Below are positions 25,933 through 34,220 of a stretch of 64,000 bases of DNA, piece after piece. Every line of letters starts with the position of its first letter. Position 1 is the stretch's first letter. Origin of the DNA: an uncultured Anaerolineae bacterium (GTDB lineage Bacteria; Chloroflexota; Anaerolineae; J036; Brachytrichaceae); NCBI GenBank assembly GCA_938028725.1, contig CALIMH010000002.1, positions 1 to 64,000 on the forward strand, in the 5' to 3' direction. The position numbers and the translations under genes are program-made. The notes beneath the pieces were generated by a model. The model was given only the letters and a program-made list of their open reading frames with translations. It searched no databases and had not been told where the DNA came from.

Positions 25933-26708
25933 GAGGGGCGCACGTGCTCATCTGGGTCGAGCATAGCTGGCACGGTGGCGTTGCGCCGGGCCAGCTTAGC
26001 CATGCCGATGCTGAACACGTAGAGCAGCAGGAGCGGCACCATCACGATGGACATGTTGATCGGGTCGGGTGTTGGGGTGATCAGTGCGGCCAACACAGCC
26101 ACCACCACCACTGCCCACCGCCATTGCTTGATCAGCACGTTTGCGTTCAGCACGTTGGCTTTGGCAAGCAAAAAGATAATCAGCGGCATCTCGAACGCCA
26201 CGCCCATCCAAAACATCACGCCGGCGACGAAGGGCACGTATTCATCCGGGGTTAGCTCGTAGCGGAACACGGAGGGGAAGATGCCGGTCAAGAAGTTCAG
26301 TGCTGCCGGCAACATGACAAAGAAAGCGAAGGCTGCTCCCAGCACGAACAGCACCAGACCGAACGGCAACCCCAGCATGATAGCGCGCCGCTCGTGGGGG
26401 AGCAAGCCGGGGAACACAAACGCCAGGATTTGGTAAATCACAACGGGTGAGGAGAGGATTGCCCCGAACGTGACCGACACGACAAACACGTTGCTCAGCG
26501 ACGAGATAGGGCTGGTGACCAGCAACTGGCGTGACCCGTAAGGGCTAAGCAGCAACTGCAGGAGGCGTTCCGAGAGCAACAGGCCGATCAGCGCGCCGAT
26601 GACCAACGCTAGCAAGGCGCGGAACAGGCGCATGCGCAGCTCTGCCAGGTGCTCGACCAGCGTCATGCCCTCTTCGGGCTCTGGCGCAGTATTGGCTTGG
26701 CGTGCCAT
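25929..26708 (-). CDS. tatC: Sec-independent translocase TatC
   Basis: 259 residues with six membrane segments. TatC landmarks: MTLVEHLAELRMRLFRAL near residue 15 (binding surface for the twin-arginine signal), FxFPGLLPHERRAIM (about 98) and FEMPLIIFLLAKA (about 195). With TatA it exports folded, cofactor-bearing proteins, including the IorB-like subunit encoded nearby. It follows tatA by 63 bases and overlaps the DUF952 gene by four. Confidence 0.97.
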   Translation of the reverse strand: MARQANTAPEPEEGMTLVEHLAELRMRLFRALLALVIGALIGLLLSERLLQLLLSPYGSRQLLVTSPISSLSNVFVVSVTFGAILSSPVVIYQILAFVFPGLLPHERRAIMLGLPFGLVLFVLGAAFAFFVMLPAALNFLTGIFPSVFRYELTPDEYVPFVAGVMFWMGVAFEMPLIIFLLAKANVLNANVLIKQWRWAVVVVAVLAALITPTPDPINMSIVMVPLLLLYVFSIGMAKLARRNATVPAMLDPDEHVRPS

Positions 26709-26771
26709 GGTGTGACGGGGTCAAGTATAGGTGCATGAGCGCGCTGAGCACAGTGAACCTTCGCGCTGCGC

Positions 26772-27305
26772 TCAGCCACGCCAGGGGTTGTCGTCGTCCA
26801 GAGCGTCGGTGCGGACGGGGGCATTCACCTGCGCCCAGGGATTGTCGCTTGGTAGGTCGAAGGGGGAGATGCTCAGATCGTCGGCGGCAGAGGTTTGCGC
26901 GGAGGATGAGCCTTCTGTGGGAGTGCTGTAACCGTTGCTAGATGGGCTGAGGGACGAGGACGTAGCAGGCGAGGACGAAGCCGTCGAAGCGGGCACCTCG
27001 ATGGTGGCGGCCCGGCTGAGCGCTTCGGCGTAGGGGTTCAGCACGGTGCGCAGGTCGGCGGCTTCGCGGATGGCCTCCACCTCCTGACGCAACTCGCGCG
27101 TGACTTCGTGAATGTCTTGGGCGATGGGCTGGAGCTCATCCTTGAACTCGCGGGTGAAGGCGATGTAGGACTCGCGCAGGCGTCGCAGCGCTACTCCCAG
27201 GCCACGGGTGAACTCCGGCAGCCGCTCTGGCCCGAAGACCAGCAAGATCAAGATGCCGATCAACAACACTTCGAGCGGGCCAACGCCGAACACTGTGCCG
27301 TTCAT
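26772..27305 (-). CDS. tatA: Twin-arginine translocase TatA/TatB-family subunit
   Basis: 177 residues. Residues 1-25 include the short membrane helix followed by the hinge FGPERLPEFTRGLG and an amphipathic helix to about residue 50. Then comes a charged helix (TREFKDELQPIAQDIHEVTRE) and a long Ser/Thr/Pro-rich acidic tail ending DDDNPWRG, making it longer than classical TatA. The tail repeats the DNPWxx element twice (SDNPWAQ, DDNPWRG). No second TatA/B gene is near, so this may serve both roles. It starts two bases before the nusB stop, as transcribed. Confidence 0.93.
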   Translation of the reverse strand: MNGTVFGVGPLEVLLIGILILLVFGPERLPEFTRGLGVALRRLRESYIAFTREFKDELQPIAQDIHEVTRELRQEVEAIREAADLRTVLNPYAEALSRAATIEVPASTASSSPATSSSLSPSSNGYSTPTEGSSSAQTSAADDLSISPFDLPSDNPWAQVNAPVRTDALDDDNPWRG

Positions 27306-27306
27306 G

Positions 27307-27705
27307 TCACGTTCTCACCGCTGCGCCAAGCACGCCGTTCACAAATTGCGGGCTTGAATCACTGCCGAACTGTTTTGCCAGCTCCACCGCCTCGTTGATG
27401 GCGACTTTCAGCGGCGTGATGCCGCTGGTGATTTCGAAGAGCGCCATGCGCATGATGTTGCGGTCAATCGGCGCGAGCTGCTCCACGGGAAATTGTGGGG
27501 CGTGTCGCTGGATGATCGCATCCAGCTCCGATTGGCGCTCGATCACGCCGCCGATCAGACGGGAGACAAATTGCTCGGTCTCTTGGTCAAGTGCCTCCTC
27601 GCTCAACCAGCGTTTCAGCACCTCCCAAGCGTCGTGAGATGCGACGTCTGCTTCGTATAACACTTGCAGAGCGAGCACACGCGCTTCACGGGGTGACATC
27701 TTCAA
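27307..27705 (-). CDS. nusB: Transcription antitermination factor NusB
   Basis: 132 residues with the all-helical NusB pattern: [18 protein letters not shown] at the start, [22 protein letters not shown] in the middle and [27 protein letters not shown] at the end. It binds boxA RNA with S10 to support rRNA transcription. It overlaps the Asp23 gene by 20 bases in the same run. Confidence 0.97.
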   Translation of the reverse strand: MKMSPREARVLALQVLYEADVASHDAWEVLKRWLSEEALDQETEQFVSRLIGGVIERQSELDAIIQRHAPQFPVEQLAPIDRNIMRMALFEITSGITPLKVAINEAVELAKQFGSDSSPQFVNGVLGAAVRT

Positions 27706-28009
27706 AGTGAATGTCCACTTGCGAGACTTGCAGACCTAGGATTTCTTCAATCGCCTCGCGCACGGCCTCTTGAATGTGCCGCCCCAGCTCCAACAGTGCG
27801 GCATCGCGGGCGGCGATCACGTGCAACGCAAGCTTCACCGAGCGCTCTTTCTCGTTCACGACCAAGTGGATGCCGCGGTGGTTGGCGCGACCGCTGCGTG
27901 GGTCAGCGAAACTGCGCACACCAGGCATGGCCAGCACCGTGTTTCGCACCACCGTGCGGATCACATCTGGCGAGATCGTCAAGCTGAACGCAGGGGTGTT
28001 GGCGCTCAT
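27686..28009 (-). CDS. Asp23/Gls24-family envelope stress protein
   Basis: 107 residues. Asp23 family pattern: [23 protein letters not shown], then [24 protein letters not shown] and a C-terminal [21 protein letters not shown]. These small proteins are linked to cell-envelope homeostasis and often sit between fatty-acid genes and nusB. It overlaps fabG by four bases and nusB by 20. Confidence 0.92.
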   Translation of the reverse strand: MSANTPAFSLTISPDVIRTVVRNTVLAMPGVRSFADPRSGRANHRGIHLVVNEKERSVKLALHVIAARDAALLELGRHIQEAVREAIEEILGLQVSQVDIHFEDVTP

Positions 28010-28755
28010 TGCATCACCAAGCCACCGTCCACCGTCAACACTGTGCCGGTGATGAAGGCAGCCTCGTCGCTCGCTAGGAATGATACTGCATAGGCCACCT
28101 CCTCCGGCTTGCCGAATCGCCCAAGGGGGGTCATCTTCAAGACGGCTTGCTTCTGCTCCTCCGTCAGCACCTCGGTCAGGGCGGTTGGGATGAAGCCCGG
28201 CGCGACGGCGTTCACGGTGATGTTGCGAGGGCCAAGCTCTTTAGCCAGCGACTTGGTGAAGCCGATCACGCCGGCTTTTGCGGCAGCGTAGTTGGTTTGT
28301 CCACCTTGGCCGGCTAAGCCGACCACGGAGCTGATGTTGATGATGCGGCCGCTGCGCGCGCGGATCATCGGTTTCACCGCGGCCTTGCAGCAGTTGAACA
28401 CGCTCTTCAAGTCGGCGTTGATCACAGCGTCCCAGTCTTCCTCGCTCATCGTCATCAGCAAGGCGTCGCGCGTTGTGCCGGCGTTGTTCACCAAGATGTC
28501 CAGTTTGCCGAAGGCATCCAGCGCGGCCTTGATCAGCGCGTGGGCTTCGTCCATACGGCTCACATCAGCTTGCACAGCCACCGCTCGGCCGCCGGCTGCG
28601 GTGATCGCTGCCACCACTTCCTGCGCAGCGGCTGTGTTGGATTTGTAGTTCACCACCACGGCTGCGCCGCGGCGGGCCAAGTCAATGGCAATCGCGCGTC
28701 CGATGCCGCGCGACGCGCCGGTGACAACAGCGACTTTGTCTTTCAGGTTGGTCAT
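28006..28755 (-). CDS. fabG: 3-oxoacyl-ACP reductase FabG
   Basis: 249 residues. NADPH motif TGASRGIG (12-19), NNAG, catalytic Ser in INISSVVG, and YxxxK in NYAAAKAG, with QxNY following the expected spacing. It reduces 3-oxoacyl-ACP in fatty-acid elongation. It lies 29 bases after fabD and overlaps the Asp23 gene by four bases. Confidence 0.96.
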   Translation of the reverse strand: MTNLKDKVAVVTGASRGIGRAIAIDLARRGAAVVVNYKSNTAAAQEVVAAITAAGGRAVAVQADVSRMDEAHALIKAALDAFGKLDILVNNAGTTRDALLMTMSEEDWDAVINADLKSVFNCCKAAVKPMIRARSGRIINISSVVGLAGQGGQTNYAAAKAGVIGFTKSLAKELGPRNITVNAVAPGFIPTALTEVLTEEQKQAVLKMTPLGRFGKPEEVAYAVSFLASDEAAFITGTVLTVDGGLVMQ

Positions 28756-28784
28756 ATAGGCACTGGTTTTGCGTAGGTTGCGGC

Positions 28785-29690
28785 TCAGCCGATGGCGCGC
28801 GTCTGCGCCTCAGGCGTGATGCGGCGGATCAGCCCACACAGCACGTCCTTCGGCCCCAGCTCGACGAACTGGCGCACGCCCATCTCCTCCCACATGCGCC
28901 GCACGGTTTCCACCCAGCGCACCGGCGAGACCAGCTGCGCGGTCAGCTCAGCGCGGACGTCATCGGGGTGGGTGATGGGCTGGGCGGACGTGTTGGCAAT
29001 GACAGGCACGCGCGCCGGACAGATCGGCGTGTTGGCAACGACGCGGGTGAAGGCCTCCTGCGCCGATTGCATCAGCGGCGAGTGCGAAGCGATGCTCACG
29101 TTGAGCGGGATGGTGCGCTTGGCGCCGCGCGCTTTGGCCAGCTCACAGGCTGCGGCGACCGCCTCTTTGCCACCGGAGATCACGATCTGACCTGGGGCGT
29201 TGTCGTTGGCCAGCACCACGCCGGGCGTGTGAGAGGCCGATGCTTCGGCGCACACCTGGCGCAGCACCTCGGCGTCGAGGCCGATAATGGCAGCCATGCT
29301 GCCAGGCTGCGCCTCGCCCGCTTCGCGCATCAGACGGCCGCGCTCGCGCGCTAGGCGCAGCCCATCCGCGAAGGTGAGCGCACCTGCTGCGCATAGTGCG
29401 CTGAGTTCGCCCAGGCTGTGGCCGGCCATGCACACCGGCTGCTCCAGCTCGCCGGATAGTTCTGCCATGCGCCAGGCCGCGATGCTGTGGGTGAAGATGG
29501 CTGGCTGGGTGTTGAACGTGTCGTTCAGCAGCGCTTCTGGCCCTGCCCAGCACAGTTCGGAGAGAGCAAAGCCCAACAGGCGGTCTGCCTCTTGAAAAGT
29601 GCTCTTGAACACGGGACGCAGCCGCGCGTTCTCCGCGCCCATGCCCACGAACTGTGAACCTTGCCCTGGGAAGACAAAGGCGAGGGGCAT
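28785..29690 (-). CDS. fabD: Malonyl-CoA:ACP transacylase FabD
   Basis: 301 residues from the ATG at 29690. Starts with FVFPGQGSQFVGMG, has the nucleophile S92 in GHSLGELSAL, a conserved arginine in the RGRLMREAG segment and the histidine in SIASHSPLM. It loads malonyl groups on ACP for fatty-acid synthesis. It follows rpmF by 13 bases and precedes fabG, the common bacterial order with plsX missing here (plsX is at the right end of the window). Confidence 0.97.
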   Translation of the reverse strand: MPLAFVFPGQGSQFVGMGAENARLRPVFKSTFQEADRLLGFALSELCWAGPEALLNDTFNTQPAIFTHSIAAWRMAELSGELEQPVCMAGHSLGELSALCAAGALTFADGLRLARERGRLMREAGEAQPGSMAAIIGLDAEVLRQVCAEASASHTPGVVLANDNAPGQIVISGGKEAVAAACELAKARGAKRTIPLNVSIASHSPLMQSAQEAFTRVVANTPICPARVPVIANTSAQPITHPDDVRAELTAQLVSPVRWVETVRRMWEEMGVRQFVELGPKDVLCGLIRRITPEAQTRAIG

Positions 29691-29703
29691 CCTTGGCTTG
29701 TGC

Positions 29704-29904
29704 TCACTTCTGCGGTGCGTCTGCGTCGCCCACGCGCACCACCTCACGGCCCTTGTAGTAGCCGCATGTGGGGCATACGGTGTGTGGCAAATGCTTTGCG
29801 CCGCAGTTATCGCAGGTGATCAGGTGCACAGGCTTCAGCGCGTGGTGTGCGCGCCGGCGGTGGGTGCGACCCCATGACAGTTTTCGCTTTGGCAGTGGAC
29901 CCAT
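29704..29904 (-). CDS. rpmF: Ribosomal protein bL32
   Basis: 66 residues from the ATG at 29904, preceded by a good AAGGAGCG ribosome binding site. N-terminal LPKRKLSWGRTHRRRAHH and a four-cysteine zinc ribbon (CDNC...CPTC, with CGYYKGREVV) are those of bL32. It is the first gene of the fabD-fabG-asp23-nusB-tatA-tatC-DUF952 run. A -10-like TAGAAT reads on the minus strand at 29993-29998, about 90 bases upstream. Confidence 0.95.
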   Translation of the reverse strand: MGPLPKRKLSWGRTHRRRAHHALKPVHLITCDNCGAKHLPHTVCPTCGYYKGREVVRVGDADAPQK

Positions 29905-30082
29905 GTTGAACGCTCCTTGAACCTCTCGAGTATGTGAATGCACCCAACCTCAGCGGTCAGGCGCATGTTTGCCTCTTGCAAAAGGCACATTATTCTATCG
30001 CACGACTGCGCGCCAGAATTGCCGATCGGCAAGAGCACAGCCAGTTGCGTGGCAAGCCTTGCGAGTGCGTGTCGTGTTGGGC

Positions 30083-31300
30083 TCAATCGCCTTCTGGGAA
30101 GCCACCGCCGGCTGGTGTCACGCCGCGGGCCTCAGCGATGCGCTGCTCATAGCCGCTGGCTTTGAGCGCAGCGATCGGGTCGGGGTGCAGGCCCATCTCC
30201 TCACGCACTCGAGCCAACAGGGGGCGGACGTCGGTCTCGTAGGCTTCCATCAACACGCGATGCGCCCCGAGTATGTCGTGTTCGGCCTGGCGGTCGGCCA
30301 GCGCCTGGCGATTGACGATCAGGGCTTTGGCGTAGGCGGTCTGGAGGTTCATCACCGTGTGCACCATCGCCTCAATTTTCGGCTCCAGGTAGTGGCATTG
30401 GTCCACCATGTAGACCACACCTTCAGCAGCGTCTCCGGCAGCTACGAGCTCGTTGTAGATCAGGAAAAGCTCGAAGGGGTTGATGGAACCCGCGATCAAG
30501 TCGTCGTCCCCGTACTTGCGGTTGTTGAAGTGGAAGCCGCCCAGTTTGCTCTCGTCGAGCAGCGTGGCGACGATGTGCTCGATATTGGTGCCGTGTGGAT
30601 GATGGCCCAAGTCCACAAGCACTTGGGCGCGCTCGCCCAGCTTGAGGCAAATGGCGTAGGCCTGTCCCCAATCAGCGAAGTCGGTGTGATAGAAGGCTGG
30701 CTCGTAGAACTTGTATTCGAGCAACAAGCGCATGTCGGAGGGCATGGCGGCGTACATCTCCGACAGGAAGGCGATGGCCCGATGGCGGCGAGCGATAAAG
30801 GACTCCTGGCCGGGGTAGTTGGTGCCGTCGCCATACCACAAGCTGAGCAGCTTCGAGCCGACTTGGCCGGCGATCGCAATGCATTCGAGGTGATGCTCCA
30901 ATGCAAGGCGACGAACCGCCGGATCGGCGTTGGTCAAGCTGCCGAAGTTGTAGCGATCGGCCTGGAAGGTGTTGGTGTTCACGGCGCCAATGCGCAGACC
31001 ACGCTGAGCAGCGAACTCGGCTAGAGCAGTCCAATCGTCCACCTTGTCCCAGGGGATGTGGATGGCGACAGACGGACAGATGCCGGTGAGCTTGTGGACG
31101 AAGCTGGCGTCCTCCAGCTTCTCGTAGATGTTGCGCGCTGCGCCGCGCCAGGCGTACGTTTTGAAGCGCGTGCCGGTGTTGGCGAATCCCCACGATGGGA
31201 GCTCGACGTGCTGGCGCTTCAGCGCTGCCTTCACCTCTGTTACGTCCACACCGCGCTCGGCGAGCTGGTCGGCGAGCAAGCGGTAGGCATCGTGGTGCAT
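30083..31300 (-). CDS. rhaI: L-rhamnose isomerase (RhaI type)
   Basis: 405 residues, a TIM-barrel sugar isomerase of the RhaI branch, which converts L-rhamnose to L-rhamnulose and sometimes other aldoses. Landmarks: [25 protein letters not shown] near the start, [36 protein letters not shown] (metal ligands), and [15 protein letters not shown]. Length matches. No rhamnulose kinase, aldolase or transporter adjoins, so it is isolated from its usual pathway genes. Confidence 0.9.
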   Translation of the reverse strand: MHHDAYRLLADQLAERGVDVTEVKAALKRQHVELPSWGFANTGTRFKTYAWRGAARNIYEKLEDASFVHKLTGICPSVAIHIPWDKVDDWTALAEFAAQRGLRIGAVNTNTFQADRYNFGSLTNADPAVRRLALEHHLECIAIAGQVGSKLLSLWYGDGTNYPGQESFIARRHRAIAFLSEMYAAMPSDMRLLLEYKFYEPAFYHTDFADWGQAYAICLKLGERAQVLVDLGHHPHGTNIEHIVATLLDESKLGGFHFNNRKYGDDDLIAGSINPFELFLIYNELVAAGDAAEGVVYMVDQCHYLEPKIEAMVHTVMNLQTAYAKALIVNRQALADRQAEHDILGAHRVLMEAYETDVRPLLARVREEMGLHPDPIAALKASGYEQRIAEARGVTPAGGGFPEGD

Positions 31301-31349
31301 AGCGGCTCACCCCTTCTCAGCTTGCGCGTGGGCGTTCACCCGCTGGGTG

Positions 31350-31369
31350 GCCATGCTTGCGAGCATGGC
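31350..31369. other. Short hairpin in the gap upstream of rhaI
   Basis: GCCATGCT, a four-base loop TGCG, and AGCATGGC form a perfect 8-base stem. It lies 50 bases upstream of rhaI and about 200 bases past the acyltransferase stop, both on the minus strand. No T tract follows on either strand, so it is not a classical terminator. The rest of the 265-base gap (31301-31565) has no recognisable gene. Confidence 0.4.
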
Positions 31370-31565
31370 TGGAAGTTGAGCGCCTCTGCATAGAAGCCCA
31401 TGCCATCGCTGCGCTTGAAGAAGCGCCTGGTTGTGCCAGCCGATCAGGTGCAAGGCCTGCCACCTTTCTGGCCCAACCTCTCTGCTGCAGCACCCTATCC
31501 GCCCCGATGCCACCCAACGTGATGTTGAGCGTGAAGGCAACTTGCTGCATATGCCCTGTTGTAGC

Positions 31566-32087
31566 CTAACTTTCGGCTTTGCGCAACAGGCGGATCGGCA
31601 CGCCGCCAACGAACGCCCCCGGCGGCACGTCGCGATTGACTAAGCTCATCGCGCTCACCACTGCACCCTCGCCGATCACCACGCCGGGCAGTATGGTGCA
31701 ATTGGCGCCGATGGTTGCGTCGCGGCAGATACGCACCGGCCCGCGCCGCCACATGTGGCGCGTGAACTCGTGCGCCAGGATCACTGTGTTGTATCCCACC
31801 GTGGCGTCATCCTCGATGGTGATGTCCTGTGGGAAGAAGATGTCGAGCGTGACGCCCAAGCCAATGGCTGCGTGAGGCGCGATGCGCGCGCCGGTCAGCC
31901 GCAGCAACGCGCGCTTGATCGCAAACGTAGGCGCCACGCGTGCCGCATAAATGCAAATCGCGTTGAACAGCACGCGCGGCAAGCCGCCGGCTAGGTGTGG
32001 AAAGTACCATAGCGCTGCGCGTTCGCCGAGCGAAGTGAACTCGCGGCAGCGCGCCTTGCGCAGTGCAGTAGGAGGCAGCGACTCCAC
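31566..32087 (-). CDS. Left-handed beta-helix acyltransferase
   Basis: 173 residues if the GTG at 32087 is the start; the open frame continues further but runs into the divergent gene's promoter, so upstream residues are unlikely. Hexapeptide repeats are clear: LTGARIAPHAAIGLGVTLDIFFPQDITIEDDATVGYNTVIL, then ATIGANCTILPGVVIGEGAVVSAMSLVNRD, ending GVPIRLLR. The catalytic His is probably in AHEF. Such enzymes O-acetylate sugars or other small acceptors, often for surface glycans. The acceptor is unknown. Confidence 0.8.
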   Translation of the reverse strand: MESLPPTALRKARCREFTSLGERAALWYFPHLAGGLPRVLFNAICIYAARVAPTFAIKRALLRLTGARIAPHAAIGLGVTLDIFFPQDITIEDDATVGYNTVILAHEFTRHMWRRGPVRICRDATIGANCTILPGVVIGEGAVVSAMSLVNRDVPPGAFVGGVPIRLLRKAES

Positions 32088-32111
32088 GCGATGGATCGTA
32101 CTGCGACCGTG

Positions 32112-32153
32112 TGTGTGGTACAGTGTGTGGTATAGGTATAATGTGTGGTATAG
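32112..32153. repeat. Three copies of a 12-base element in a divergent promoter
   Basis: TGTGTGGTACAG at 32112-32123, TGTGTGGTATAG at 32124-32135 and again at 32142-32153. The first two abut; a six-base GTATAA separates the third. They lie between the acyltransferase and the small membrane protein gene. A perfect TATAAT occurs on the plus strand at 32137-32142, overlapping the first base of the third copy, so the repeats would sit on the core promoter of the rightward gene. Confidence 0.75.
32137..32142 (+). promoter_or_regulatory. -10 element TATAAT
   Basis: A perfect TATAAT on the plus strand, 54 bases before the ATG of the small membrane protein gene at 32196. No good -35 is seen 16-18 bases upstream, where the tandem 12-base repeat sits, which would fit an activator-dependent promoter. 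Inference from sequence. Confidence 0.45.
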
Positions 32154-32195
32154 ATTGAAGCGACACGATTGTTTCAACAAGGGAGCTTGCGCGCA

Positions 32196-32588
32196 ATGAA
32201 CATCCGAGACCTTTTCATCGCACGGCCTGCAGACTACCGCCGAGTGAGGGCGTTGCAACCAGGCGAGCGCCAAGTCAAGGAAACGCAGGACGCGCCCGCG
32301 CCTGGCGTGCCGGTCTTCATCACCCCTCAAGCGCTGTTGACTTTTCCCACCGCGACGTTTGTTGTCAAGCTTGTGGAGGTGGTGTTTGATAGCTTGGTTC
32401 CCGAGCTGGCCGACAGCAACGTGATCCCTCTCGTTGCTGCGGGGATCATTGGCGTCGTCATCATGGTCTACAGTTGGGACAATGAAGTCCCTTCAAAAGA
32501 TAAGTGTCTGCGCCTCTTGGTGGGCGGGGTGAATATCCTTTACCTCTATGCTGCAGCGAAGGGGCTGATCGAGGTGCTGCTAGGTTGA
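32196..32588 (+). CDS. Small membrane protein of unknown family
   Basis: 130 residues from the ATG at 32196, preceded by AAGGGAG. Residues 1-45 are polar. Two hydrophobic segments follow: about 67-90 (partly, around NVIPLVAAGIIGVVIMVYSW) and 105-128 (LLVGGVNILYLYAAAKGLIEVLL). I do not recognise it. It ends four bases before the glycogen synthase gene and is probably co-transcribed with it. Confidence 0.7.
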   Translation: MNIRDLFIARPADYRRVRALQPGERQVKETQDAPAPGVPVFITPQALLTFPTATFVVKLVEVVFDSLVPELADSNVIPLVAAGIIGVVIMVYSWDNEVPSKDKCLRLLVGGVNILYLYAAAKGLIEVLLG

Positions 32589-32592
32589 GCGG

Positions 32593-34059
32593 GTGCGCAT
32601 TGTCTTCATTGCGGCTGAGTGCGCCCCCTTCGCCAAGACCGGCGGGCTAGGTGATGTGGTTGGTGCGTTGCCGCAGTACCTGCGCGCGCTTGGCCATTCA
32701 GTGATGGTGGTGGTGCCGCGCTACGCTAGCATTGACGCAGCGCGGTATCATCTACGTTGGGCGCACGGCCCGATGGGCGTGTGGATGGGCGATCGGGAGG
32801 AGTGGTGCGCGGTGCATGTGGCTGATTCCCATGGCGTGCCTGTTTACTTCATCGAGCACGAGGGCTACTTCAATCGCTGGGGGCTATACCACGATGCGCA
32901 CTTCAACGACTACGCCGACAACCCGCGCCGCTTCGGTTTCCTCACCCGCGCCGGCTTGCAGCTTTGCAAGGACCTGAACTTTGCGCCGGACGTCGTCCAC
33001 GTCCACGACTGGCACACCGCCTTGGGCGCGGCTTATCTCAAAATCTGGCATTGGAACGACCCAATCCTCGGTGGTGCAGCTAGCCTGCTCACCATTCACA
33101 ACATCGCCTACCAAGGAAAGTACCCCGCCGATCACTTGCCTTATCTCGGTTTGCAATGGGGTAACTTCACGCCGGATAAATTCGAGGACAATGGCGCGCT
33201 CAACCTGCTCAAGGGCGGCATTGTTTATGCCGATGTCGTGAACACAGTCAGCCCATCCTATGCGCTCGAGACCCGCACGCCCTTTGGCGGCCACGGATTG
33301 GCGCCTTACCTCAACGCCAAGGGCGAGGACTACTTCGGCATCCTCAACGGCGTGGATTACAACACCTGGAATCCGCAGACCGATGCGCTGATCCCAGCGC
33401 GCTACAGCGCCGAAGACCTAAGCGGCAAGGCCATCTGCAAGCGCGAGCTGCAACGTCGCCTCGATCTGGTCGTCTCGGCTGATACACCGGTCATCGGCGT
33501 GGTCAGCCGCTTCGTGGAGCAGAAGGGATTGCACCTGTTGGCCCAGTGCATCGAGGGGATTGTCCAACACATGCGCGTGCAGTTCGCGATTTTGGGCAGC
33601 GGCGACAAGGGCTTGGAACGCTACTTCGGCACCCTGCCGGCCCGTTACAGCGGGCGCATCGGCTGCTATGTCGGCTACAACGAAGAGCTGGCCCATTGGA
33701 TCGAGGCGGGGTCGGACTTCTTCCTCATGCCCTCGCTCTTCGAGCCGTGTGGGTTAAACCAGATGTACTCGCTCAAGTATGGCACGCTGCCTATTGTGCG
33801 CGCCACCGGCGGCTTGAACGACACCGTGCAGCAATACGACGAGGCGACCGGCGAAGGCACCGGCTTCAAATTTGACGAGCCGAGCGCACACGCCATTTAC
33901 TACACCGTTGGTTGGGCCGTGAGCACCTACTATGACCGACCGCATCACATGCAGCGCCTGATCCGCACTGCCATGGCGCAGGATTTCTCCTGGGAGCGCA
34001 GCGCCGAGCAATACGTGCAGGCCTACCAGCGTGCTATCCACAAGAAGCGCGCAGGCTGA
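32593..34059 (+). CDS. glgA: Glycogen synthase (GT5)
   Basis: 488 residues starting at a GTG. KTGGLGDV (K15) binds the sugar nucleotide, HVHDWHTALGAAYL and GILNGVDYNTWNP are typical GT5 segments, and the C-terminal SLFEPCGLNQMYSLKYGTLPIVRATGGLNDTV contains the nucleotide-sugar binding E of GT-B enzymes. It extends alpha-1,4-glucan from ADP- or UDP-glucose; the donor cannot be told here. No other glycogen genes are near. Confidence 0.96.
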   Translation: MRIVFIAAECAPFAKTGGLGDVVGALPQYLRALGHSVMVVVPRYASIDAARYHLRWAHGPMGVWMGDREEWCAVHVADSHGVPVYFIEHEGYFNRWGLYHDAHFNDYADNPRRFGFLTRAGLQLCKDLNFAPDVVHVHDWHTALGAAYLKIWHWNDPILGGAASLLTIHNIAYQGKYPADHLPYLGLQWGNFTPDKFEDNGALNLLKGGIVYADVVNTVSPSYALETRTPFGGHGLAPYLNAKGEDYFGILNGVDYNTWNPQTDALIPARYSAEDLSGKAICKRELQRRLDLVVSADTPVIGVVSRFVEQKGLHLLAQCIEGIVQHMRVQFAILGSGDKGLERYFGTLPARYSGRIGCYVGYNEELAHWIEAGSDFFLMPSLFEPCGLNQMYSLKYGTLPIVRATGGLNDTVQQYDEATGEGTGFKFDEPSAHAIYYTVGWAVSTYYDRPHHMQRLIRTAMAQDFSWERSAEQYVQAYQRAIHKKRAG

Positions 34060-34220
34060 ATCGCGTGACTAGGGCGAACGCCGTTCACCTTCGCCTGCGC
34101 GTTCAGCCTCTTCGGGAGAGCGGCGACGTCCGTTAGCCGGACAGGCGAGGTTGATTTATAGTTAGTCTCGTGTGCTTGCCGCACCGTCTCGCAGCCACTT
34201 GCGCTGATTGGCAAAAGCGT

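Noticed and set aside
31301-31565. Small minus-strand open frames between rhaI and the acyltransferase gene
   Set aside because: They overlap each other in different frames, have no recognisable residues pattern and no clear ribosome binding site.
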